Shown here: piece after piece, positions 47,111 through 56,268 of the stretch
How positions within the stretch are numbered: position 1 is the first letter of the stretch
Layout of the letters: every line of letters begins with the position of its first letter
Source of the DNA: Dickeya poaceiphila
GTDB lineage: Bacteria; Pseudomonadota; Gammaproteobacteria; Enterobacterales; Enterobacteriaceae
Length of the DNA stretch: 64,000 nt
Assembly (NCBI RefSeq): GCF_007858975.2
Contig: NZ_CP042220.2
Span: 744,001 to 808,000 of the forward strand
Direction: 5' to 3'
The notes under the pieces: generated by a model
What the model saw: the letters and a program-made list of their open reading frames with translations, nothing else
What the model was told of the DNA's origin: nothing
Databases searched by the model: none
Position numbers and translations under genes: made by a program

Positions 47111-47696
47111 CGTGTCCCAACGTCTTCCACTCCACGTCACCATCTTCAAAACGCAATAACTGGTCGCGGTAGTGGTTGTATTGTTTTTTGCGGGCGGTAA
47201 GCGCGGTGAAGGTGTCCAGTATACGGACGATTTTGGCCTGGATTTCCAGCGATTTTTTAGGGTTATCTGGGCAGGGGATGGGGATTTGAAGTTTCTCAAC
47301 CGCAGCTATTGATAAGCGTGGGATACTTGCCCTGCGAACCTGAGATGAAATCTCATGCTGTTTTGTTAAAAGAAAATGATACAGGTATTTGTTGTTAATA
47401 GCATTTACTTCTGGAAAGGAATAAACATCATCTGCCGCCCAGAATGCAATATTGCTAAAACCAATCTCGCCAGCTGCTCCTGCCACAATCACAAAGGCTG
47501 TTCCAGCTTGCACATTACTTTCATGGTAGTAGCCGAGCGGCTTCATGCTATTCTGATATACGGCATAACTGCCGACTTCTTCTAATTGGCTTTTGACGAG
47601 TCGTCTCCCGCGCTGAGGTGAAATTAACTCGCCCACCTTGATCCACTCCACCCCAACCCCATCCAGCAACTTGTCCAAAAAATTCATTGCGCTCAT
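47052..47696 (-). pseudogene. hsdS: Type I restriction specificity subunit (HsdS), truncated
   Basis: Only the first target-recognition domain and the first conserved helix remain: GVGVEWIKVGELISPQRGRR..., then GTAFVIVAGAAGEIGFS, SIPRLSIAAVEKLQIPIPCP and the coiled coil EIQAKIVRILDTFTALTARK. The protein stops after VEWKTLG, where the second domain should begin. It ends in unrelated residues after 214 aa, against about 400 normally. Half-length HsdS proteins can dimerise, but the unrelated tail suggests decay. It overlaps the rhuM start by 4 bp. Confidence 0.75.
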
Positions 47697-48691
47697 TTTT
47701 TTCGGCTCTCTTTTTTCGCCTGTTTTTCCAGCGTGGTAATGGTTTTCAGGTAGTCTTTTTCCACATTGGCGAGCGTTTTGGCTTTATATTTCTGGTATTC
47801 CAGCTTGGCTTTATTCACTGCTTGGGTGTGCGATATGTTGCCGGCATTGTCCAGTAGTTTTCTCCCGGTGGAGTTTAAAATACTGTCCAGCTCGCGTACA
47901 TAATCAGCCATGCGCATTTCACGCTGTTCTATGGCGTTTAATTCGGCCAGATCAAAATAGGCTGAAACCAGATTATTCAGTACACGCAGTTCTTGCTCGC
48001 TGAGGTAGTTTTTGGCAATCATGGCTTCGGCCTGAGTTGGGTGGCTACCTTTGAAATTGCTTAAACCCGCAAAAGGTTTATCGCTATCTACGCGTAGATA
48101 GATAATTTCACTAGCGGTATGACCATGAGCAGCATAGTGCAGTTTGTTTTGTACGATTTTAAAAAACTGAAAACTTTGTTGGCTGTTAGGATCGTAATCG
48201 GTTGCGGTGGCATACAGATCCAGCACCTGGCGGTACATGACTTTTTCGCTAGAGCGAATGTCACGAATGCGATCGAGCAATTCTTTCCAGTAATTGCCAC
48301 CGCCAAGATTTTTTAGGCGTTCATCATTTAAGGCAAAGCCTTTTTCCAGATACTCTTTCAATACCGTGGAAGCATAGCGCCTGAACTGAACGCCGCGCAC
48401 TGAACGTACACGATAACCCACAGCCAGAATCATATCGAGGTTATAGTATGCGATACTTCGCGAAACCTCGCGTTCTCCCTCTTTTTGAACTGTCAACTCA
48501 TGGTTGACAGTTGCCTTTTCATCCAGCTCCTGGTCATCATAAATGGCCTGAATATGCTTGCTGATATTTTGCTTAGTGGTTTGAAAAAGCTCGGCGATTT
48601 GCAGTTGTGATAACCAAACTGTGCCGTTTTCCAGTCGTAAATCAATGTTCGTTATACCGTCTTCGGTGGTATAGATGATGACGTCGCTCAT
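47693..48691 (-). CDS. rhuM: RhuM-family protein embedded in the type I RM locus
   Basis: A 332-aa protein of the RhuM (virulence RhuM) family. The start [20 protein letters not shown] and a predicted DNA-binding segment [20 protein letters not shown] are followed by a Fic/DOC-like or KilA-type block [20 protein letters not shown] and [20 protein letters not shown]. It ends in a lysine-rich coiled coil. RhuM genes are often found between hsdM and hsdS; a direct role in restriction is not established. It overlaps hsdM by 4 bp and hsdS by 4 bp, so it is translationally coupled. Confidence 0.82.
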   Translation of the reverse strand: MSDVIIYTTEDGITNIDLRLENGTVWLSQLQIAELFQTTKQNISKHIQAIYDDQELDEKATVNHELTVQKEGEREVSRSIAYYNLDMILAVGYRVRSVRGVQFRRYASTVLKEYLEKGFALNDERLKNLGGGNYWKELLDRIRDIRSSEKVMYRQVLDLYATATDYDPNSQQSFQFFKIVQNKLHYAAHGHTASEIIYLRVDSDKPFAGLSNFKGSHPTQAEAMIAKNYLSEQELRVLNNLVSAYFDLAELNAIEQREMRMADYVRELDSILNSTGRKLLDNAGNISHTQAVNKAKLEYQKYKAKTLANVEKDYLKTITTLEKQAKKESRKK

Positions 48692-50244
48692 GCCTCCGGC
48701 TCCTTGCCTTCAATCTCCGCGACGATGGCGTCAATGTCTTTGCGTAGTTGGTCTATTCTGGCCACGGTGGCTTTCAGCTCGGCATTAAGCTCGGCAATAT
48801 CCACCACTTCTCGGTTGTCTTTGGCTTCCACATAGCTGCTGACCGACAGGTTGTAGTCATTAGCAGCCACCCTCTCAAAAGGTATGGATTGAGCAAAATG
48901 GTCCACATTCGCTTTGCTGGCGAACACCTGCATAATTTGCTCAATATGTTCGTCCAGCAGCACGTTATTATTGGTCTCTTTTTTAAACAGACCGCTGGCG
49001 TCAATAAACTGGGTATGGGTATCGGTTTTGTGTTTCGAGAGCACCAGAATATTCACCGCAATGGTGGTACCAAAAAACAGGTTGGGTGCCAGAGAAATCA
49101 CGGTTTCAACATAGTTGTTATCGACCAGATATTTCCTGATCTTCTGCTCGGCCCCGCCACGGTAGAAGATGCCGGGAAAGCAGACGATGGCCGCGCGGCC
49201 TTTGGCTGAGAGGTAGCTGAGTGCGTGCAACACAAAGGCAAAGTCGGCTTTGGATTTAGGTGCGAGCACGCCTGCCGGGGCAAAACGGTCATCGTTGATC
49301 AGGGTCGGGTCGTCTGAGCCTATCCATTTCACTGAATAGGGCGGGTTGGAGACGATGGCATCAAAAGGTTTATCGTCGCCAAAATGCGGTTCCCTGAGGG
49401 TATCACCCAGTTGGATATTGAACTTGTCGTAGTTGATGTTGTGCAAGAACATGTTCATCCGCGCCAGGTTGTAAGTGGTGTGGTTGATTTCCTGGCCAAA
49501 GAACCCCTCTTCGATGATGTGGGCATCGAAGTGCTTCTTGGCTTGCAGCAGCAGTGAGCCGGAACCGCAAGCCGGGTCGTAAATTTTGTTGACGCTGCTC
49601 TGACCATGCATAGCGAGTTGCGCGATCAACCTGGAAACATGCTGGGGGGTGAAGAACTCGCCACCGGATTTACCGGCATTGGCGGCATAGTTGGAGATAA
49701 GGAACTCGTAGGCATCGCCAAAAAGATCGATATGGCTATCTTCAAAGTCACCAAAATCCAGCTCGGCGACCCCTTTTAGCACCGCTGCCAGACGAGCGTT
49801 TTTGTCTTTTACTGTGTTACCCAGGCGATTGCTGGTGGTATCAAAGTCGGCGAATAGCCCCTTGATGTCTCGCTCTGACGGGTAACCGCTAGCCGACGCT
49901 TCAATGTCAGCAAAGATGTAGGCGAGATCGGTATTCAGGCTGTCGTTGGTATGGGCATTTTTAGCCACGTTGACGAAGAGATCGCTGGGGCGGATAAAGT
50001 AGCCCTTGGTCTTGACGGCATCTTCTTTGATTTCTGGTGTGATGACGCTATCGGGCAGTTCTGCGTAGTTGATGCTGTCATCACCCGCTTCGATATAGTT
50101 GGCAAAGTTCTCGCTGATAAAGCGATAAAACAGGGCGCCCAAGACATACTGCTTAAAATCCCACCCATCGACAGCACCACGTACTTCGTTGGCAATGGCC
50201 CAGATCTGGCGTTGCAGGGCGGCGCGTTGCTGGCTACTTGTCAT
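48688..50244 (-). CDS. hsdM: Type I restriction-modification methyltransferase subunit (HsdM)
   Basis: N6-adenine methyltransferase, 518 aa, full length. The N-terminal HsdM domain is present ([20 protein letters not shown], then [15 protein letters not shown]). The AdoMet motif is [14 protein letters not shown] and the catalytic motif is [31 protein letters not shown] and LVRQ-like [16 protein letters not shown] are typical. No hsdR is found in the window, so with a truncated HsdS it may be an orphan or non-functional modification unit. Confidence 0.92.
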   Translation of the reverse strand: MTSSQQRAALQRQIWAIANEVRGAVDGWDFKQYVLGALFYRFISENFANYIEAGDDSINYAELPDSVITPEIKEDAVKTKGYFIRPSDLFVNVAKNAHTNDSLNTDLAYIFADIEASASGYPSERDIKGLFADFDTTSNRLGNTVKDKNARLAAVLKGVAELDFGDFEDSHIDLFGDAYEFLISNYAANAGKSGGEFFTPQHVSRLIAQLAMHGQSSVNKIYDPACGSGSLLLQAKKHFDAHIIEEGFFGQEINHTTYNLARMNMFLHNINYDKFNIQLGDTLREPHFGDDKPFDAIVSNPPYSVKWIGSDDPTLINDDRFAPAGVLAPKSKADFAFVLHALSYLSAKGRAAIVCFPGIFYRGGAEQKIRKYLVDNNYVETVISLAPNLFFGTTIAVNILVLSKHKTDTHTQFIDASGLFKKETNNNVLLDEHIEQIMQVFASKANVDHFAQSIPFERVAANDYNLSVSSYVEAKDNREVVDIAELNAELKATVARIDQLRKDIDAIVAEIEGKEPEA

Positions 50245-50327
50245 GCAGTTATTCCTGTTTTAATCCGTTTTATTGGTGTCACTGAGTGTCATGCTTGAAT
50301 GAGTATTAGCTTTTAAAATAAGCGTAT

Positions 50328-50531
50328 TTAAGGGGGAGTCAGTTCGAGTAGTTCTCCTACCTGGCACTCAAACAGTAGGCACAGCTTTTCAATGGCTTCC
50401 AGATCCACCTTCTGCGCCGTCTCTTTGTAGAGCAGCGTCACTGTGGCGCGGCTTAGCCCGGTTTCTCTGGCAACGTCGGCAATACGCATTTTGTGTTCAC
50501 CCATCATACGAGCGAGATGGCAGCGGATCAT
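50328..50531 (-). CDS. Small XRE/Cro-type helix-turn-helix regulator
   Basis: A 67-aa protein consisting of one helix-turn-helix domain: ARMMGEHKMRIADVARETGL, then SRATVTLLYKETAQ, and the C-terminal helix LEAIEKLCLLFECQVGELLE. Similar small regulators accompany restriction-modification and toxin-antitoxin loci. It precedes hsdM on the same strand by 83 bp and may control it to limit methylation timing; that is inference. Confidence 0.82.
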   Translation of the reverse strand: MIRCHLARMMGEHKMRIADVARETGLSRATVTLLYKETAQKVDLEAIEKLCLLFECQVGELLELTPP

Positions 50532-50725
50532 TGAAGTCCTCTTGCGGCAAGTGCCATGGTTGGCTGCGAGTATACGACGTGTTTTAGTGTTGTGCGGTAT
50601 TTTGCAAGTTAAAGTGATATTTTGCCAGTTTAAACGGCGAATTACTGCCGTTAATCACTTCTTATGAGCTTCCTTTTGCGATTGTGACAAGTATCGATTC
50701 TTTTTCAGTAAGAATATCTCGCCCA

Positions 50726-51433
50726 TCACGCCTGCACATCAATATACAGCGCGTCGTAACGCCAGTATTCGCAGTCGCAGTCGATGATGCGGTCATGCTG
50801 GTCGCGGTTGATGCGGGTGATAAACAGCGCCGGGCTGCCGGGGGCGAGCTTTAACGCCGGGGCTGCGACCGGCGGCAGCGGCGTCGGCAGCATGGTGAAG
50901 CGCACCCGGCCATAGCGAATGTCATATTGAGACTGGTAAAGCTGGGTGAGCGAACGCGTCAAATCACTGTTGAGCAAGCCTGGAAACCAGGCCGGGTTCA
51001 GGTAGTGTTCCACATACAGCACCGCTCGCCCGTCAAGGCGTCGCAGGCGACGGATGCGGTAGATCTCCGTACCTTCTTCCAGTTCCAGATGGCGAGCGAT
51101 TGCCGTGCTCGCGGCAATCATGCCAGCCTCCAGCACCTCGGTGGCGGCTTTACGCCCCTGTTTTTCCGCCATTTCATGAAAGTGACTTCTGTGCAGCGGA
51201 TTATAGCCAAGCCGCGGTGGTGAGATGAACCAACCGCGCCGCAGTTCCCGATAGATGATGCCTTGCGATTCGAGCAGGGTGAGCGCTTCGCGCAGGGTAA
51301 TGCGGGTGGTGGAAAACTGCTCGCTGAGCACCCGTTCGGACGGCAGTCGTCCGTTGGCGAACTCGCCTCGTTGCATTCGTTTGAGCAGCGTATCGGCAAT
51401 CTGGGTGACGGCGGTCGGTTGTGTTTTTGTCAT
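50726..51433 (-). CDS. GntR-family regulator, HutC/PhnF subfamily
   Basis: Transcription factor of 235 aa. The winged helix-turn-helix is LPSERVLSEQFSTTRITLRE with ALTLLESQGIIYRE. The C-terminal UTRA effector domain contains EIYRIRRLRRLDGRAVLYVE and HYLNPAWFPGLL. It is divergent from a five-gene ABC transporter operon, and the spacer contains TGGTCTAGACCA, a near-ideal HutC-type operator. It probably senses the imported (phosphorylated) compound. Relatives include PhnF/PhnR, which regulate phosphonate uptake. Confidence 0.88.
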   Translation of the reverse strand: MTKTQPTAVTQIADTLLKRMQRGEFANGRLPSERVLSEQFSTTRITLREALTLLESQGIIYRELRRGWFISPPRLGYNPLHRSHFHEMAEKQGRKAATEVLEAGMIAASTAIARHLELEEGTEIYRIRRLRRLDGRAVLYVEHYLNPAWFPGLLNSDLTRSLTQLYQSQYDIRYGRVRFTMLPTPLPPVAAPALKLAPGSPALFITRINRDQHDRIIDCDCEYWRYDALYIDVQA

Positions 51434-51628
51434 CTGTTAGAGCCTTGATGTTGTGCAGCCTGCACCATAGCAGGGATTGTTGACGCCATGGTTGCACGCC
51501 TGCCGGAGCGTCGCAGCAGATGGGCCACACATCACAACAAATGGCGGCAGAACCGGTGCTGCCACCATTTTGTCACGTTGCTGACATAAAAACGTCATCG
51601 CCGTGTGCTGAATTGGCGTACTTATTGC

Positions 51629-51640
51629 TGGTCTAGACCA
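51629..51640. promoter_or_regulatory. HutC-type GntR operator
   Basis: Perfect palindrome TGGTCTAGACCA fits the GT-N-TA-N-AC core of HutC-subfamily operators (compare DasR/NagR and PhnF sites). An additional half-site CAGACCA follows 9 bp downstream. It lies 51 bp upstream of the solute-binding protein start, in the divergent promoter of the GntR gene. Confidence 0.7.
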
Positions 51641-51690
51641 GAAGCGTTCAGACCAACAGCGTATCACTCCCCTTGCTATGGAGCATTATG

Positions 51691-52743
51691 ATGAAAAGAT
51701 TGTTGTCTTCTGTGTTAATCAGCAGCGCGTTGTTTTCGAGTGCCGTGATGGCGCAGGATGTGGCCGCGCTGGAAAAAGCCGCTCGCGCCGAAGGCGAAGT
51801 TAACAGTGTTGGTATGCCGGACAGCTGGGCTAACTGGAAGGATACCTGGAACGATTTGAGCGCCAAATACGGCCTGAAGCACAGCGATACCGATATGTCC
51901 TCCGCGCAGGAGATTGCCAAATTCGCCGCTGAAAAAGAGAACGCCAGTGCCGATATCGGCGACGTAGGCGTAGCCTTCGGCCCGGTCGCGGTGCAAAAAG
52001 GCGTGAGTCAGCCGTACAAGCCGACCACCTGGGAACAGGTGCCGGACTGGGCGAAAGATAAGGACGGTCAGTGGGCGATGGCCTACACCGGCACCATTGC
52101 GTTTATCGTTGATAAACAGCAGGTAAAAGACATTCCGCATAGCTGGGCAGACCTGCAAAAAGGCAACTACGTAGTCACCATCGGCGACGTGGGCACCGCA
52201 TCTCAGGCATCCAGCGGCGTGCTGGCAGCTAGTTTCGCGCTGGGCGGCAATGAGAAGAACCTGAAACCGGCGCTGGATTTCTTTGCCAAACTGGCCAAAG
52301 CAGGCCGCCTCGGTCTGACCAACCCGGCTATCGCTAATATCGAGAAAGGTGAAGTGCAGGTCGGTGTGGTGTGGGATTTCAACGGCCTGAACTACCGCGA
52401 TACGATCAACAAAGATCGTTTCGAGGTGCTGATCCCGTCTGACGGCTCGGTGATCTCCGGTTACACCACCATCATCAACAAATACGCCAAACACCCGAAT
52501 GCCGCCAAACTGGCGCGCGAGTACATCTTCTCCGACGCCGGTCAGATCAATCTGGCGCGCGGTTACGCCCGCCCGATCCGCGCGCAGTACATTACCCTGC
52601 CGGATGACGTGAAAGCCAAACTGCTGTCGCAGGAGCAATACAAGAATGCCCGTCCGATTGCTGACGCCGGCGCCTGGGACAAGACTGTGAAAGCACTGCC
52701 GCGTCTGTGGCAGGAAAACGTCATCATCAACATGAAGCAGTAA
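51691..52743 (+). CDS. ABC transporter substrate-binding protein, probable organophosphorus ligand
   Basis: Periplasmic protein of 350 aa from ATG 51691 (GGAG seven bases upstream; ATG 51688 also possible). The signal peptide is MKRLLSSVLISSALFSSAVM with AQ at the cleavage site. The family-1/Fe-type binding fold includes GEVNSVGMPDSWANWKDTWN, NASADIGDVGVAFGPVAVQK, GQWAMAYTGTIAFIVDK and GTASQASSGVLAASFALGG. It is encoded with a phosphodiesterase-type enzyme, two permeases and an ATPase, like the 2-aminoethylphosphonate system (PhnSTUV) but with a different enzyme. The ligand is unproven. Confidence 0.82.
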   Translation: MKRLLSSVLISSALFSSAVMAQDVAALEKAARAEGEVNSVGMPDSWANWKDTWNDLSAKYGLKHSDTDMSSAQEIAKFAAEKENASADIGDVGVAFGPVAVQKGVSQPYKPTTWEQVPDWAKDKDGQWAMAYTGTIAFIVDKQQVKDIPHSWADLQKGNYVVTIGDVGTASQASSGVLAASFALGGNEKNLKPALDFFAKLAKAGRLGLTNPAIANIEKGEVQVGVVWDFNGLNYRDTINKDRFEVLIPSDGSVISGYTTIINKYAKHPNAAKLAREYIFSDAGQINLARGYARPIRAQYITLPDDVKAKLLSQEQYKNARPIADAGAWDKTVKALPRLWQENVIINMKQ

Positions 52744-52764
52744 GAACGCCTTCGGGAGTGCGGG

Positions 52765-53589
52765 ATGAAAACGATTCTGGTGATACTGGACGGGCTGAGC
52801 TTTCAGGTCGGACGCGAGGCGATGGGCTACCTGCAGGCGGAGTGCGCCGCCGGGCGCGGTTGTCTTTATCTGCTGGAGTGCGAGCTGCCGTCGCTGTCGC
52901 GCCCGTTGTATGAGTGCATTCTTACCGGTGTGACGCCGGTGCGAAGCGGCATCATCCACAACGGCGTTGACCGGCTGAGCGGCGAGCGCAGCATTTTCCA
53001 TTACGCCCGCGAGGCCGGGTTAACGACGGCGGCAGCGGCGTATCACTGGATCAGCGAGTTGTACAACCGCACGCCGTTTGATGCGGTGCGTGATCGTCAT
53101 ACCGTTGAGCCGTCGCTGCCGATCCAGTACGGCCATTTCTACCATGATGATGGTTATCCCGACTCCCACCTGTTTGAAGATGCAGAAAGTCTGCGCCTGC
53201 GTTACCAGCCGGACTTTCTGCTGATTCACCCGATGAACATTGATGACGCCGGGCACCGCTACGGCCTGTCTACCCCGCAGTACCGCAATCGGGCGCGTAT
53301 GGCGGATGGCTACCTGTCGCACTGGATGCCGCGCTGGCTGGACGAGGGCTACCAGGTGCTGGTGACCGCTGATCACGGCATGAATGATGACCGCAGCCAC
53401 GGCGGTATGTTGCCGGAAGAACGTCAGGTGCCGTTGTACGTGTTCGGCGACGCATTCTCACTGCACCCGGACGCCGCGCCGCAGCAAACCGAGTTGTGCG
53501 GCACGGTGTGCCAGTTGCTTGGCGTGACGCATGACAAGCCGGTGAGCCGCGATCTGCTGGCGAAAGGCATGATGGAGGCGCGCGCGTGA
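52765..53589 (+). CDS. Alkaline-phosphatase-superfamily hydrolase (nucleotide pyrophosphatase/phosphodiesterase type)
   Basis: Predicted cytoplasmic metallohydrolase of 274 aa with no signal peptide. Two-metal-site motifs are ILVILDGLSF (D9), a nucleophile region with CILTGVTPVRSGIIHNGV, IHPMNIDDAGHRYG and VLVTADHGMNDDRSHGG. This is the layout of the NPP/phosphonoacetate-hydrolase branch of the superfamily, but shorter than phosphonoacetate hydrolase (~400 aa). It lies second in the ABC operon, so it likely cleaves the imported phosphoester or phosphonate. The permease gene starts within its stop (GTGA). Confidence 0.8.
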   Translation: MKTILVILDGLSFQVGREAMGYLQAECAAGRGCLYLLECELPSLSRPLYECILTGVTPVRSGIIHNGVDRLSGERSIFHYAREAGLTTAAAAYHWISELYNRTPFDAVRDRHTVEPSLPIQYGHFYHDDGYPDSHLFEDAESLRLRYQPDFLLIHPMNIDDAGHRYGLSTPQYRNRARMADGYLSHWMPRWLDEGYQVLVTADHGMNDDRSHGGMLPEERQVPLYVFGDAFSLHPDAAPQQTELCGTVCQLLGVTHDKPVSRDLLAKGMMEARA

Positions 53590-54428
53590 GGACTCGATGG
53601 CTGGCGGCGCTGGTTCTGTTGCCGTTTTTGGGGGTGTTTATCGCCTTTCAGATAGCCCCGCTGGTGTGGATGGCGATCAACAGCTTTTACAGTGACGCGG
53701 AAAGCGCCTGGGGGCTGGCGAATTACCGTGACCTGCTGACCTCGCCGTTCTATTTACAGGCGATGCGCTTTTCGCTGGATATCTCGTTCTGGTCGAGTCT
53801 GTACGGGCTGATTATCGCGCTGGTGGGAGGGTATTCGCTGCAACAGCTGGGAGAAGGGCGGCTGCGACGCGTTGTGATGGCGTTCGCCAACATGACCAGC
53901 AATTTCGCCGGTGTGCCGCTGGCGTTTGCTTTCGTGATCATGCTGGGGCTGAACGGTTTTATTACCCTGTTGCTCCGGCAGAACGGGCTGTTGGATGGCT
54001 TTAATCTGTATTCCCGCAACGGGCTGATCCTGATTTATACCTATTTCCAGATTCCGCTCGGCATTTTGCTGCTCTATCCGGCGTTTGACGGGTTGCGCAG
54101 CGAATGGCAAGAGTCGGCGGCGCTGCTGGGCGCCAGCCGCTGGCGTTACTGGCTGCACATCGGCATTCCGGTGCTGACGCCGGCGTTGCTCGGCACCTTC
54201 GTCATCCTGCTGGCCAATGCGCTGGGGGCGTACGCCACCTTGTACGCGCTCACTACCGGCAACTTCAACGTGGTGCCAATTCGCATTGCGGCGCTGGTGT
54301 CCGGCGATATCTCGCTGGACCCTAATCTGGGCAGCGCACTGTCCATGTTGCTGGTGTTGTTGATGGCGCTGATTACCGTGATTCACCAATGGCTGCTGCG
54401 CCGGAGTTACCTCCATGCTGCCCGTTAA
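53586..54428 (+). CDS. ABC transporter permease (PhnU-like)
   Basis: Inner-membrane permease of 280 aa, spermidine/phosphonate-type. Helices include WLAALVLLPFLGVFIAFQIA and LVWMAINSFYS. The EAA-like loop is WQESAALLGASRWRYWLHIG. The GTG start overlaps the TGA of the phosphodiesterase gene. It pairs with the permease encoded next. Confidence 0.87.
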   Translation: MRTRWLAALVLLPFLGVFIAFQIAPLVWMAINSFYSDAESAWGLANYRDLLTSPFYLQAMRFSLDISFWSSLYGLIIALVGGYSLQQLGEGRLRRVVMAFANMTSNFAGVPLAFAFVIMLGLNGFITLLLRQNGLLDGFNLYSRNGLILIYTYFQIPLGILLLYPAFDGLRSEWQESAALLGASRWRYWLHIGIPVLTPALLGTFVILLANALGAYATLYALTTGNFNVVPIRIAALVSGDISLDPNLGSALSMLLVLLMALITVIHQWLLRRSYLHAAR

Positions 54429-54448
54429 TTCTGTCACCGGAGACCGCC

Positions 54449-55231
54449 ATGTCCCGTGCTGAGCGCCGTTACCACCTGCTGGTGGTGTGGTTTATCTTGC
54501 TGATACTGATGTTGCCGTTGCTCGCCACGCTGGGTTATGCGCTGGCGACCGAGTGGGGCGCGACCATTCTGCCGCAGGGGCTGACCCTGAAATGGTTTAC
54601 GGAACTGTGGAGCGACAGCCGTTTTCTGGTGGCGCTGGGCCACTCGCTGCTGATTTGCTTCGGCGCATTACTGTTTTCGTTGCTGCTGGTGCTGCCGGCG
54701 ATGTTTGTCATCGCCTGGGCGTTTCCAAAATTGGACGGGCTGATGAATGTGCTGATTCTGCTGCCGTTTGCGGTACCGCCGGTGGTGTCGTCGGTGGGGC
54801 TGTTACAGCTTTACTCCGCCGCACCGCTGGCGTTGACCGGCACCCCGTGGATTCTGATCGGCTGTTATTTCACCATCGCGCTGCCGTTTATTTATCGTGC
54901 CATTGCTAACAATATGCAGGCCATCAATTTACAGGAACTGCTGGACGCGGCGCATCTGCTCGGTGCCAGCACCAGGCAGGCGGCGCTGTGGGTGGTGCTG
55001 CCCAACCTGCGTAAAGGGGTGATGATCGCGGTGCTGCTGTCGTTTTCGTTCCTGATTGGCGAGTTTGTGTTTGCCAATCTGCTGGCGGGCACCAATTACG
55101 AAACCTTGCAGGTCTACCTTTATAACAAACGCAACGACAGCGGGCATTTCACCAGCGCGCTGGTGATCTCCTATTTTCTGGTGGTGCTGCTGGTGACCTG
55201 GCTGGCGAACGTGCTGAATCGCAATCAATGA
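54449..55231 (+). CDS. ABC transporter permease (PhnV-like)
   Basis: Inner-membrane permease of 260 aa from ATG 54449 (GGAGA eight bases upstream; the open frame to 54389 overlaps the preceding gene). Six helices are visible, for example LLVVWFILLILMLPLLATLG. The coupling loop is NLQELLDAAHLLGASTRQAA, and YLYNKRNDSGHFTSALVISY lies near the end. Confidence 0.87.
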   Translation: MSRAERRYHLLVVWFILLILMLPLLATLGYALATEWGATILPQGLTLKWFTELWSDSRFLVALGHSLLICFGALLFSLLLVLPAMFVIAWAFPKLDGLMNVLILLPFAVPPVVSSVGLLQLYSAAPLALTGTPWILIGCYFTIALPFIYRAIANNMQAINLQELLDAAHLLGASTRQAALWVVLPNLRKGVMIAVLLSFSFLIGEFVFANLLAGTNYETLQVYLYNKRNDSGHFTSALVISYFLVVLLVTWLANVLNRNQ

Positions 55232-55264
55232 ATTACGTAATAAATAAAAAGGGACTCGCTGAAC

Positions 55265-56257
55265 ATGGCCTACCTTGACGTCATCGATCTAAACAAACAC
55301 TACGGGCCGACCAGGGTGTTTCAGGATATCCGGTTTTCTGCCGACGAAGGCGAGTTTGTCACGCTGCTGGGGCCGAGCGGTTGCGGCAAATCGACGCTGT
55401 TGCGCTGTCTGGCTGGACTGACTGCGGTGGACAGCGGCCAGATTCTGCTACAAGGCCGTGATATCGTGCCGCTGTCGCCGCAACAGCGCGATATCGGCAT
55501 GGTGTTCCAGAACTATGCGTTGTTTCCCAACATGACGGTTGAAGGCAACGTGGCGTTCGGCCTGAAGATGCAGAAACTGCCCACTGGTGAGATGCACCGC
55601 CGGGTGGAAGAGGTGCTGGCGCTGGTGGAACTGGGCGATTACGCTCGCCGTTATCCGCATCAGTTATCCGGCGGTCAGTGTCAGCGCGTGGCGCTGGCGC
55701 GCTCGCTGGTGACGCGCCCACGGCTGTTGTTGCTGGATGAACCCCTGTCGGCGCTGGATGCCCGTATTCGACGCCATCTGCGCGAGCAGATTAGGCGCAT
55801 CCAGCAGGAACTGAAGCTGACGACGATTTTCGTCACCCACGATCAGGAAGAGGCGCTGACGTTATCTGACCGCATTGTGCTGATGAACAAAGGTGAAATC
55901 GTGCAAAACGGCGACGCCGAATCGCTCTATACCCAGCCTGCCAGCCTGTTCGCCGCCGGGTTTATCGGCAGCTACAATCTGCTGAGCGCCGACGAGGCGA
56001 TGCGCCTGACCGGCGAGCGGTTTTCCGGCCAGGTGGCGCTGCGCCCGGAGTCCGTGCTGCTATGCGCACCGGAGCAGGGGATGGCTGGGGAAATCATCGG
56101 TCACAGCCTGTTGGGCAACGTGGTGCGCTACCGGATACGTATCCGCGAGGTGGAATTGTCGGTGGATGTGCTCAATCGCGCGATGGCCGATCTGCACCCA
56201 GCCGGTAGCCGGGTTGGAGTACAGATAGACCTCAGCGCGTTGCGTGAGGTGGCGTAA
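55265..56257 (+). CDS. ABC transporter ATP-binding protein (PotA/PhnT-like)
   Basis: Cytoplasmic ATPase of 330 aa. Walker A is GPSGCGKST, the Q-loop VFQNYALFPNMTV, the signature LSGGQCQR, Walker B LLLLDEPLSALDARIR and the H-loop FVTHDQEEALTL. A C-terminal TOBE domain includes VALRPESVLL. It completes the importer begun at 51691. It ends 11 bp before the convergent lysR gene. Confidence 0.9.
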   Translation: MAYLDVIDLNKHYGPTRVFQDIRFSADEGEFVTLLGPSGCGKSTLLRCLAGLTAVDSGQILLQGRDIVPLSPQQRDIGMVFQNYALFPNMTVEGNVAFGLKMQKLPTGEMHRRVEEVLALVELGDYARRYPHQLSGGQCQRVALARSLVTRPRLLLLDEPLSALDARIRRHLREQIRRIQQELKLTTIFVTHDQEEALTLSDRIVLMNKGEIVQNGDAESLYTQPASLFAAGFIGSYNLLSADEAMRLTGERFSGQVALRPESVLLCAPEQGMAGEIIGHSLLGNVVRYRIRIREVELSVDVLNRAMADLHPAGSRVGVQIDLSALREVA

Positions 56258-56268
56258 AGGGCGTGTTT

